The notes under the pieces are model-generated. The model saw only the letters and a list, made by a program, of their open reading frames with translations, ran no database searches and was not told where the DNA came from. This document shows positions 1-7,590 of a stretch of 64,000 nt of DNA, in pieces. The translations under genes were made by a program, and so were the position numbers. How positions within the stretch are numbered: position 1 is the stretch's first letter; each line of letters opens with the position of its first letter. The DNA is from Mucilaginibacter aquatilis (GTDB taxonomy: Bacteria > Bacteroidota > Bacteroidia > Sphingobacteriales > Sphingobacteriaceae): assembly GCF_009755275.1 (NCBI RefSeq), contig NZ_WQLA01000002.1:372001-436000 (forward strand), read 5' to 3'.

Positions 1-18
1 TTTGTATGCGCCAACATC

Positions 19-1719
19 ATGCTCAATATTCAGTTCATGACGCAAAATCCTATAAATAATCAAACTTGGTTCTGGCTGTTCTTTTCACTTTTGGTAGCTT
101 ATGTGTTCGGGCTTTTTGTGCCCTTAATGAATGAGGATGCCTCCCATCATGCCAATATAGCTTTACACATGGTTCAGCACCATAACTATGTTAATTTGGT
201 TGATGATATGGGAAAGGATTATTTAGATAAGCCTCACCTGCACTTCTGGCTCGCGGCGTTGTCATTCAACATATTTGGTGTAAACACCATAGCTTACAAG
301 ATACCGTCTTTACTGGCTACCATTTTAGGATTATTTTCAACATTTAAATTAGGCAGCAGGCTATATAATTGTAATGCGGGTATGCTTGCTGCTATCATTT
401 ACGCAAGCGCGCAGGCCCAGTTTTTGGCTAATAATGATGTACGAATGGATGCCTTGCTAGCAGCAGGTATTGCCTTTGCCACATGGCAATTGGTTGAATC
501 GGCAGTTACGGCACGCTGGTATAATTATTTGCTTGCCGGGTTGGGATTGGCCATGGCTTTTACAACAAAGGGTATGATTGGGTTTGTTATGCCCTGTATT
601 GCTTTGTTCTTCTTTTTACTATACCAGCGTAACTGGCAGGTAATGTTCAGCTGGCGCTGGCTGGCCGTATTTGTGTTTTGGGCTATTTTTATTGCCCCAT
701 GTGTTTACTGCTACTACTTACAATATGATTTACACCCCGAGAAGGTGGTGCGTGGAATGAAAAATGTATCGGGTGTTAAGTTTATACTCTGGCAGCAAAA
801 CTTTGAGCGTTTGGAAGGTAAAAGCTGGGGCAAAGGGAATAAAGATTATTTTTTCTTCTTCCATACCACCTTATGGGCTTTTCTGCCTTTTTGTTTACTC
901 ACTTATATTGCATTTTTTGATAGGGTTGCCTTCTTTGTAAAAACAAGGTTCCAGTACTTTAAAAACTATGAGCTTTTAACCACGGGAACCATCATTATGA
1001 TTTTTGCCATCATATCATCCTCAGGCTATCAGTTGCCACACTATTTAAATGTGTTGTTCCCTATTTTTGCAATTATAACAGCCGGGTTTTTAATGCAGAA
1101 GTTTGAGATGCACCAGTTTAAAGCGCTAAGTGCCTTTCTTAAAGTGCAATATCTGGTAATTTTTATAGTGGCTGTATTATTAATACTGTTAAACTTCTGG
1201 TGTTTCCCACTTAACCGGGTTGCAGTAATTGCAACGTCACTAATAGTTGTTGCCGCAATGGTATATGTATTTGCCAAAGAGCAGGGTGTGCTTGTTAAAC
1301 TGGTTGCATTATCAGTACTGTTGGCGTCTCTAACTAACATTTTGCTTAATGGGCATGTGTACCAGGAGCTGTTGCGCTACCAGGGTGGTATTGGTTTAGC
1401 ACAAGTAGTTAACCGCAACAATATTCCTAAAAATAAAATATACAACTACATTGATCATAGCTCAGGCTTTAATTTTTACACACAAAATTTAACGCCCTTT
1501 ATTGAGATTAACGAGATTAAGACTAAAAGAGCAAATGGCGAACCTGTGTGGATTTTTACCTCCAAAGATTATCTTTATTTATTAAGGGATAATCATATTG
1601 GTTTTGATTTGGTGTATTCTGACGCTGATTATGGGATTTCGAGATTGACACCCGCATTTCTCAACCCTCGCACTCGTGCATCAACCTTTGGACGAGATTA
1701 CCTGATTAAGGTGAAATAG
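19..1719 (+). CDS. ArnT/GT39-type membrane glycosyltransferase
   Basis: A 566-residue polytopic membrane protein of the PMT/ArnT (GT39) superfamily. These enzymes move a sugar from a polyprenyl-phosphate carrier to a lipid or protein on the outer face of the inner membrane. Seen: a first membrane span near residues 18-36, the acidic pair Asn-Glu-Asp at 38-40 that fits the family's catalytic loop-1 acidic residue, a DKPHLHFW stretch at 70-77 also typical of the family, and roughly ten further hydrophobic spans with a soluble C-terminal part. The reading frame is open upstream to base 1, so the true start may lie outside the window; an inner ATG at 37 is also possible. Substrate cannot be told from sequence. 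The family call is fairly firm; ArnT itself (lipid A aminoarabinose transfer) is not claimed. Confidence 0.8.
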   Translation: MLNIQFMTQNPINNQTWFWLFFSLLVAYVFGLFVPLMNEDASHHANIALHMVQHHNYVNLVDDMGKDYLDKPHLHFWLAALSFNIFGVNTIAYKIPSLLATILGLFSTFKLGSRLYNCNAGMLAAIIYASAQAQFLANNDVRMDALLAAGIAFATWQLVESAVTARWYNYLLAGLGLAMAFTTKGMIGFVMPCIALFFFLLYQRNWQVMFSWRWLAVFVFWAIFIAPCVYCYYLQYDLHPEKVVRGMKNVSGVKFILWQQNFERLEGKSWGKGNKDYFFFFHTTLWAFLPFCLLTYIAFFDRVAFFVKTRFQYFKNYELLTTGTIIMIFAIISSSGYQLPHYLNVLFPIFAIITAGFLMQKFEMHQFKALSAFLKVQYLVIFIVAVLLILLNFWCFPLNRVAVIATSLIVVAAMVYVFAKEQGVLVKLVALSVLLASLTNILLNGHVYQELLRYQGGIGLAQVVNRNNIPKNKIYNYIDHSSGFNFYTQNLTPFIEINEIKTKRANGEPVWIFTSKDYLYLLRDNHIGFDLVYSDADYGISRLTPAFLNPRTRASTFGRDYLIKVK

Positions 1720-1827
1720 AAAACCAGTTTATTAAGTTCGACAAAACAGGACGTTTAAATAACGCTTACAGACTGTTTGATTTACTGATTTGATCTTAAC
1801 ACTTGTCAATATGTATTTACTACCCTA

Positions 1828-1857
1828 TTGACTTTCAAAATAAAACACTTATATTTG
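1828..1857 (+). promoter_or_regulatory. Bacteroidota sigma-70-type promoter of rimP-nusA-infB
   Basis: TTG at 1828-1830, a 19-base spacer and TATATTTG at 1850-1857 match the known Bacteroidota -33/-7 pattern (TTTG, about 19 bases, TAnnTTTG). Predicted transcription start about 1862-1864, some 50 bases before rimP. Confidence 0.65.
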
Positions 1858-1865
1858 CATATCGG

Positions 1866-1893
1866 AAGAGGGGGCCTTATGTCCCCTCTTTTT
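1866..1893 (+). promoter_or_regulatory. 5'-terminal hairpin in the rimP operon leader
   Basis: A perfect 8-bp stem, AAGAGGGG (1866-1873) with CCCCTCTT (1883-1890), encloses a 9-base loop and is followed by TTTATTAT. It starts 2-4 bases after the predicted transcription start. It has the shape of an intrinsic terminator, but as it follows the promoter at once it is more likely a leader element (5' stabiliser or attenuator) than the terminator of the gene upstream. Confidence 0.55.
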
Positions 1894-1915
1894 ATTATCA
1901 ATCAATTTTTTGCAA

Positions 1916-2383
1916 ATGACTAACGTTGAAAAGAGGGCGGCAGAACTGGTTGAAGAAAAACTGGCCGAGAAGCCCGAAATATTTTTAGTGAGTGTAAAGA
2001 TGCATAGCAACGGCAAGCTCATTATTTTAATTGATGGCGATAACGGGTTGGGTATAAGTGATTGTGTTGATGTGAGCCGCCATGTAGGTTTTCATCTGGA
2101 AGAGGAAAACGTGGTTGAAGATGCTTACAACCTCGAAGTTTCATCGCCCGGAATTGACACACCGCTTGAACTGCCCAGGCAGTATACAAAAAACATAGGG
2201 CGCAGTGTAGCTGTCAAAACAACTGACGGAACCAAGCGTGAAGGTAAGTTACTTGCCTATGCTGATGGTAGCGTAATTATTGAAGAAACCATCAAAGAAA
2301 AAGGAAAAAAGGCGGAGCTGGTTGAAAGTGCCATCCCGACTGAGAATATAGCAGAAACTAAAGTTTTAATATCGTTTAAATAA
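1916..2383 (+). CDS. rimP: Ribosome maturation factor RimP
   Basis: RimP, needed for maturation of the 30S ribosomal subunit in the cytoplasm. About 155 residues, normal for the family. Seen: an N-terminal alpha/beta domain with ILIDGDNGLGISDC around 37-50, the signature EVSSPGIDTPL at about 74-84, and a C-terminal Sm-like beta domain. The ATG at 1916 is chosen; a TTG two codons earlier (1910) is in frame but less likely. No clear Shine-Dalgarno is seen. First gene of rimP-nusA-infB; only 1 base separates its stop from nusA. This order is conserved across bacteria, which makes the call secure. Confidence 0.95.
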   Translation: MTNVEKRAAELVEEKLAEKPEIFLVSVKMHSNGKLIILIDGDNGLGISDCVDVSRHVGFHLEEENVVEDAYNLEVSSPGIDTPLELPRQYTKNIGRSVAVKTTDGTKREGKLLAYADGSVIIEETIKEKGKKAELVESAIPTENIAETKVLISFK

Positions 2384-2384
2384 C

Positions 2385-3620
2385 ATGAGCAATATTAATT
2401 TAATTGACTCTTTTCAGGAGTTCAAGGATTTTAAAAACATTGACCGCCCAACAATGATGAGCGTGCTGGAGGATGTATTCCGCAGCATGATTCGGAAAAA
2501 ATATGGCACCGACGAGAATTGTGACGTCATTGTAAACACCGATAATGGTGACTTGGAAATTTGGCGCACACGTACCGTAATGGAAGACGGTTTTTCGGAA
2601 GATGATGACCTGGAGATTGAGCTTGCCGAGGCGCACAAGCATGACCCCGATTTGGAAGTTGGTGAAGAGTTTATTGAACAAATTACCCTGGAAAGCTTTG
2701 GTCGTCGTGCCATACTAGCTGCCCGTCAAACGCTGGTATCTAAAATTTTAGAGCTCGAGAAAGACGAAATATTTAAAAAGTATAAAGACCGTGTAGGTGA
2801 ATTGATTACCGGTGAAGTTTACCAGGTTTGGAAAAAAGAAACCTTGGTTCTTGACGATGAGGGTAATGAGTTATTGCTGCCGAAAAGTGAACAAATACCT
2901 GCCGATTACTTTAAAAAAGGTGATAGCGTAAAAGCGGTTGTACATAAGGTTGATATGATGAATAGCAACCCTAAAATCATAATTTCGCGTACAGCTCCTG
3001 AGTTTTTACAGCGTTTGTTTGAGCTGGAAGTGCCTGAGATTTTTGATGGCTTAATTACCATTAAGAAAATTGTGCGTGAACCAGGCGAGCGTGCTAAAGT
3101 TGCCGTAGAATCATATGATGACCGTATTGACCCTGTAGGTGCCTGTGTGGGTATGAAAGGTTCACGTATTCACGGTATTGTGCGTGAGTTAAAGAACGAA
3201 AATATAGATGTTATAAACTATACCAACAATATTCAGTTATACATTCAGCGTGCGTTGTCTCCGGCTAAAATAACCACCATTAAGCTTGATGATGAGCGCA
3301 AAACAGCGGCCGTTTACTTGAAGCCCGATCAGGTTTCTTTGGCTATTGGCCGTGGTGGACATAACATTAAACTAGCCGGTAAGTTAACCGGTTATGAGGT
3401 TGATGTGTACCGCGAAGCTGATGAAGAAGAGGAAGATGTGGATATAGAAGAGTTTTCGGACGAAATTGACAGCTGGATTATTGATGAGTTCAAGCGTGTT
3501 GGTTTAGATACCGCAAAATCAATATTGGCACTGGGTGTGGGCGAATTAGTTAAACGTACCGACCTTGAAGAAGAAACGGTTAAAGAAGTTTTATCAATTC
3601 TGCAGGCCGAGTTTGAATAA
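2385..3620 (+). CDS. nusA: Transcription termination/antitermination factor NusA
   Basis: NusA binds RNA polymerase and nascent RNA and modulates pausing, termination and antitermination. 411 residues. Seen in order: N-terminal polymerase-binding domain (about 1-130), S1 RNA-binding domain (about 138-203), KH1 with GACVGMKGSR near 252-261, KH2 with GRGGHNIKLA near 322-331, an acidic linker (about 345-357), then a short C-terminal helical stretch (about 365-411) resembling one helix-hairpin-helix/AR unit. E. coli NusA has two such C-terminal repeats. Separated by 1 base from rimP, so almost certainly co-transcribed and translationally coupled. Confidence 0.96.
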   Translation: MSNINLIDSFQEFKDFKNIDRPTMMSVLEDVFRSMIRKKYGTDENCDVIVNTDNGDLEIWRTRTVMEDGFSEDDDLEIELAEAHKHDPDLEVGEEFIEQITLESFGRRAILAARQTLVSKILELEKDEIFKKYKDRVGELITGEVYQVWKKETLVLDDEGNELLLPKSEQIPADYFKKGDSVKAVVHKVDMMNSNPKIIISRTAPEFLQRLFELEVPEIFDGLITIKKIVREPGERAKVAVESYDDRIDPVGACVGMKGSRIHGIVRELKNENIDVINYTNNIQLYIQRALSPAKITTIKLDDERKTAAVYLKPDQVSLAIGRGGHNIKLAGKLTGYEVDVYREADEEEEDVDIEEFSDEIDSWIIDEFKRVGLDTAKSILALGVGELVKRTDLEEETVKEVLSILQAEFE

Positions 3621-3645
3621 GCTCCCATATGCCAATAAAAAATAG

Positions 3646-3653
3646 TAAATTTG
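3646..3653 (+). promoter_or_regulatory. Possible -7 element upstream of infB
   Basis: TAAATTTG, followed by CATATAA, fits the TAnnTTTG motif 30 bases before the infB ATG. No TTTG lies at the right spacing upstream, so an internal promoter is only possible; infB may simply be read from the rimP promoter. Confidence 0.3.
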
Positions 3654-3682
3654 CATATAATAAGCAGAGAAAGAATTATTAA

Positions 3683-6600
3683 ATGTCAGAAGACAAAAGT
3701 ATAAAGTTAATAAAGGCAGCAAAAGAGCTTAACATTGGTATAGGCACTATTGTCGATTTTCTATCATCAAAAGGATATAAAGTTGATCGTAACCCTATGA
3801 CCGCTCTTAACGGTGAAATGTACAGTACACTGGTAAAGCAGTTTGCAGCCGATAAGATTATTAAGGAGGAAGCCAAGCAGATCAACATTGGTAAAATACG
3901 CCGTGATGAGCCTGGTGCTGCCCCTGAAAAGCCGGCCGAAAGCCGTTCGAACGAATTTGAAAAGGATGAGATTCTGATCAAAAACGCAGGAACGTTTGCT
4001 GCCCCGTCTAAACCAAAAGAAGCCGAAAAACCTGAGGGTTCATTACCTGGGGTGAAAGTAGTAGGTAAAATTGATTTAGATAACTTGAATAAGCCTGCTC
4101 CGCGTGCAGAGGTTAAGGAAGAGCCTGTGGCTAAAGCAGCAGAGCCTGCAAAGCCGGCACCTGCTCCTGAGCCTGTGGCAAAACCAGAGCCTGTAGCTAA
4201 GCCTGAGCCCGTAGCTGAAAAGCCAGCAGTTGCACCAGCGGCCGAAAAGCCAGCTGCGCCTGTAACACCGGCTGCCCAGGCAGAGCCTGTAGCTAAGCCT
4301 GAGCCCGTAGCTGAAAAGCCAGCAGTTGCACCAGCGGCCGAAAAGCCAGCTGCACCTGTAACACCGGCAACTCCGGCCGCTTCAACGCCTGCAGTTCCAA
4401 CACCAACACCGGCACCTGCAGAAGAGCCTGCACGTGAGAACGAGGTAATAAGAGCAAAAGCTGAACGCCTTACCGGCCCTAACGTGGTAGGTAAAATTAC
4501 GTTACCGGTTGATAACAGCCGTCGTGGAGGGCCAGTTGCCTCTTCATCTAACGCAAACTCTGCCGATCATAAGCGCAAGCGTAAGCGTAAAGAAAACGGA
4601 CCAAACCAAGGGCCTCAACAAGGCCAGGGCCAACAAGGTCAGGGTGGAAACAATCAGCAAGGCGGCAACCGCCAGGGTGGTTTTCAACAGGGCAATCGTC
4701 CGGGCTTTGGTAACCGTCCGGGCGGACCAAACCAAGGTGGTAACCGCCAAGGTGGATTCAACCGTAACGCATCCGCTCCGGGCACACCTAAAGAGGAACC
4801 TTCAGAAAAAGAAATACAAGACCAGATTAAGGCTACACTTGCCCGTTTGAGCGGTGCAGGTAAGTCGGGTAAGTTTGCTCAGCGTGCTAAATTCCGTCGT
4901 CAAAAACGTGATGATGTAGCTGCATCAGCAGAGGAAGCAGCACTGGAACAAGAACTGCAGTCGAGAGTATTAAAAGTTACCGAATTTGTAACAGCCAACG
5001 AGCTGGCATCATTGATGGATGTTTCGGTAACGCAAATTATCTCTACCTGTATGAGCTTGGGCATGTTCGTATCCATTAACCAGCGTTTGGATGCAGAAAC
5101 ACTAAGCATTGTTGCCGAAGAATTTGGTTACCAGATTGAATTTGTTAAGCCTGACGAAGAAGAAATTAACCTTGAGGAAGAAGATCAGGAAGCTGATTTA
5201 ATTCCACGTGCGCCAATCGTTACCATTATGGGTCACGTTGACCACGGTAAAACTTCATTGCTCGACTTTATACGTAAAACTAACGTTATTGGAGGCGAAG
5301 CAGGTGGTATTACCCAGCACATTGGTGCATACGAGGTAACACTGGAAGACAAAGGCAAGATCACCTTCCTGGATACTCCGGGTCACGAGGCGTTTACCGC
5401 TATGCGTGCACGCGGTGCCCAGGTAACAGATATTGTTATTATAGTAATTGCGGCTGATGATGCTGTGATGCCGCAAACCCGCGAGGCCATAAACCACGCG
5501 CAGGCTGCCGGTGCACCAATCATTTTTGCCTTCAATAAAATTGATAAGCCTGGTGCTAATGCCGATAGGGTGCGTGAGCAACTTGCAGGTATGAATATTT
5601 TGGTTGAGGACTGGGGTGGTAAATATCAATCACAGGAAATCTCAGCTAAGTCAGGTTTAAATGTAAACCTGTTATTAGAAAAAGTATTGCTTGAAGCCGA
5701 GTTATTGGAGCTTAAAGCTAATCCTAAAAAACGTGCAGTAGGTACCGTAATTGAGGCTGCTTTAGATAAAGGCCGTGGTATTGTAACCACTGTATTAGTA
5801 CAAGCTGGTACATTGCGCGTAGGTGATCCTATATTAGCCGGTAGCTACAGCGGCCGTGTTAAAGCATTAACCAACGAGCGTGGTATGCGTGTAAACGAAG
5901 CCGGACCAAGCACGCCTGTACAAGTACTGGGTATGCAGGGTGCACCTACAGCAGGTGACCGTTTCAACGCTATTGAAAGCGAAAGCGAAGCGCGCGACAT
6001 TGCCAACAAACGTTTGCAATTACAACGTGAGCAAGGCTTACGCACGCAGAAACATATTACTCTTGATGAGATCGGTCGTCGTTTGGCAATTGGTAACTTT
6101 AAAGAGCTTAACATCATTGTTAAAGGTGACGTGGATGGTTCAATTGAAGCGTTATCAGACTCGTTATTGAAACAATCTACTGATCAGATTCAGGTAAATA
6201 TTATCTCTAAAGGCGTAGGTCAGATATCTGAGTCTGACGTGTTATTGGCAACTGCATCTGATGCGATCATTATTGGTTTCCAGGTTCGTCCGTCAAGCAG
6301 TGCACGTAAACTGGCAGAGCAGGAGCAAATTGATATTCGCCTGTACTCAATTATCTACGACGCTATCAATGAGATAAAAACTGCAATGGAAGGCATGCTT
6401 GCGCCAACCTTTGAAGAGAAGATTGTGGCTAACGTTGAGATACGTGAAACCTTCAAAATCAGCAAGGTTGGTACTATTGCCGGTTGTATGGTGTTGGATG
6501 GTAAAATTACACGTAACAGCAAAATACGCGTAATACGTGAGGGTGTGGTAATTTACACAGGTGAGCTTGCCTCTTTAAAACGTTACAAAGACGATGTTAA

Positions 6601-6712
6601 AGAAGTTAACCAAGGCTACGAGTGTGGTTTGAACATTCAAAACTTCAACAACATTGAAGTAGGCGATATAGTTGAAGCTTACGAAAATGTAGAAGTGAAA
6701 AGAAAACTATAA
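3683..6712 (+). CDS. infB: Translation initiation factor IF-2
   Basis: IF-2 delivers fMet-tRNA to the 30S subunit and drives subunit joining in a GTP-dependent way. 1009 residues, on the long side. Seen: N-terminal IF2_N-like domain (about 1-60), a long Pro/Ala/Glu/Lys-rich linker (about 75-260), a Gly/Gln/Asn/Arg-rich stretch (about 300-365), a second IF2_N-like domain (about 430-500), and the G domain with GHVDHGKT at 517-524, DTPGHEAF from 564 and NKID at 618-621, followed by the C-terminal beta domains that bind initiator tRNA. The linker contains a near-perfect 96-base tandem repeat in the DNA. Last gene of rimP-nusA-infB, with a strong terminator 20 bases beyond the stop. Confidence 0.97.
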   Translation: MSEDKSIKLIKAAKELNIGIGTIVDFLSSKGYKVDRNPMTALNGEMYSTLVKQFAADKIIKEEAKQINIGKIRRDEPGAAPEKPAESRSNEFEKDEILIKNAGTFAAPSKPKEAEKPEGSLPGVKVVGKIDLDNLNKPAPRAEVKEEPVAKAAEPAKPAPAPEPVAKPEPVAKPEPVAEKPAVAPAAEKPAAPVTPAAQAEPVAKPEPVAEKPAVAPAAEKPAAPVTPATPAASTPAVPTPTPAPAEEPARENEVIRAKAERLTGPNVVGKITLPVDNSRRGGPVASSSNANSADHKRKRKRKENGPNQGPQQGQGQQGQGGNNQQGGNRQGGFQQGNRPGFGNRPGGPNQGGNRQGGFNRNASAPGTPKEEPSEKEIQDQIKATLARLSGAGKSGKFAQRAKFRRQKRDDVAASAEEAALEQELQSRVLKVTEFVTANELASLMDVSVTQIISTCMSLGMFVSINQRLDAETLSIVAEEFGYQIEFVKPDEEEINLEEEDQEADLIPRAPIVTIMGHVDHGKTSLLDFIRKTNVIGGEAGGITQHIGAYEVTLEDKGKITFLDTPGHEAFTAMRARGAQVTDIVIIVIAADDAVMPQTREAINHAQAAGAPIIFAFNKIDKPGANADRVREQLAGMNILVEDWGGKYQSQEISAKSGLNVNLLLEKVLLEAELLELKANPKKRAVGTVIEAALDKGRGIVTTVLVQAGTLRVGDPILAGSYSGRVKALTNERGMRVNEAGPSTPVQVLGMQGAPTAGDRFNAIESESEARDIANKRLQLQREQGLRTQKHITLDEIGRRLAIGNFKELNIIVKGDVDGSIEALSDSLLKQSTDQIQVNIISKGVGQISESDVLLATASDAIIIGFQVRPSSSARKLAEQEQIDIRLYSIIYDAINEIKTAMEGMLAPTFEEKIVANVEIRETFKISKVGTIAGCMVLDGKITRNSKIRVIREGVVIYTGELASLKRYKDDVKEVNQGYECGLNIQNFNNIEVGDIVEAYENVEVKRKL
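4185..4368 (+). repeat. 96-base tandem repeat inside infB
   Basis: Bases 4185-4272 recur at 4281-4368 with one mismatch in 88 (G/A at the third base of an Ala codon), giving a period of 96 bases or 32 codons. It encodes a repeated Glu-Pro-Val-Ala / Glu-Lys-Pro-Ala type segment in the flexible linker of IF-2. The near identity, including synonymous positions, implies a recent duplication or gene conversion. Confidence 0.9.
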
Positions 6713-6731
6713 TATAGTTGAATATATTTTG

Positions 6732-6762
6732 AAGGCCGTTATTTTGAATAGCGGCCTTTTTT
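6732..6762 (+). terminator. Intrinsic terminator after infB
   Basis: A 12-bp stem (6732-6743 with 6747-6758, one G-T pair) with GC-rich base AAGGCCG/CGGCCTT, a 3-base loop and a run of six T at 6757-6762. Classic rho-independent terminator closing the rimP-nusA-infB operon. Confidence 0.9.
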
Positions 6763-6854
6763 GCGTTATAAGGAATTTATTTGTAGCATTTTTTTAACTA
6801 ATATGTATTAAATAACAACCAATATTGTATATTCAAGGACTTAAACTAAACTAA

Positions 6855-7589
6855 ATGGTTAAACCTGTCACAACAATACTTCTTTTATTGTGCGGCGTAC
6901 TCAAATTGCAGGCGCAAAGCAAACCGGCCGATAGCGCTTTGGTTACTGGTGCTAACTCATATGCTGTAGCTTACTTCAATAAATCAGTTGGGCAGCAATC
7001 TGAAATTTATAATGGTGCCGAATATATAGCCCTACCTCCGGCAGTTCAGGGATCACCTTACTGGCAAGACAAAGATACATTTACATCAAGTGCAATAAAG
7101 TATAACGGTACCTGGTATAATGGCGTACCCTTAATGTTTGATGTATTTAAAAATCAAATTGTAACAGTACAGCCTGTGAACAACTACCGCATAATTTTGC
7201 AGCAATACCTACTGTCTGATTTTATAATAGCTGACCATCACTTCGTTTATGTAAATGAGGCTGATAGTGTAAAGCAACAGCTTAAGCCCGCTTATTATGA
7301 TGTATTATATAGCGGTAAAACCAGCGTGTTAAGCCATTATTCAAAAGAAAGGTCAGAATCAACAAACATACATGGTGTTGAGGTTCGGTTTATAGATCAT
7401 GTAAACTATTATATCATCAAAGATAAGGTTGTGTATAATGTGTCCGGAAAAGGATCGGTGCTTAAGGTGTTTAAGGATAAGAAAAAGGAACTTAACGCAT
7501 ACCTGAGTGCCAACGCCATTAAGTTCAATGACAATAAAGCCTTGGCCATAAGTAAATTAAGTGCTTATTACGACCAGTTAACCCGATAA
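6855..7589 (+). CDS. Exported protein of a TonB receptor operon
   Basis: 244 residues, not assigned to a named family. It has an N-terminal signal peptide (hydrophobic 5-17, likely cleavage around Ala-Gln near residue 20), so it should be periplasmic or outer-membrane associated. The body is rich in Tyr, Val and Asn and looks like an all-beta fold, with YNGAEYIALP and YNGTWYNGVP segments about 45 residues apart that suggest an internal repeat. Only 1 base separates it from the STN-type TonB receptor, so they are certainly co-transcribed. I infer an envelope role linked to that receptor; the molecular function is unknown. Confidence 0.7.
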   Translation: MVKPVTTILLLLCGVLKLQAQSKPADSALVTGANSYAVAYFNKSVGQQSEIYNGAEYIALPPAVQGSPYWQDKDTFTSSAIKYNGTWYNGVPLMFDVFKNQIVTVQPVNNYRIILQQYLLSDFIIADHHFVYVNEADSVKQQLKPAYYDVLYSGKTSVLSHYSKERSESTNIHGVEVRFIDHVNYYIIKDKVVYNVSGKGSVLKVFKDKKKELNAYLSANAIKFNDNKALAISKLSAYYDQLTR

Positions 7590-7590
7590 T

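Noticed and set aside
1866..1893. Hairpin as terminator of the ArnT-like gene
   Set aside because: It lies downstream of the rimP promoter and would stop rimP transcripts too; a leader role fits better, although a shared role is not excluded.
4185..4368. CRISPR-like repeats
   Set aside because: Only two copies, in frame inside infB, with no spacers; it is a coding tandem repeat.
5255..5629. Long open frame on the minus strand inside infB
   Set aside because: Entirely antisense to the conserved G domain of IF-2; no family features and no promoter.
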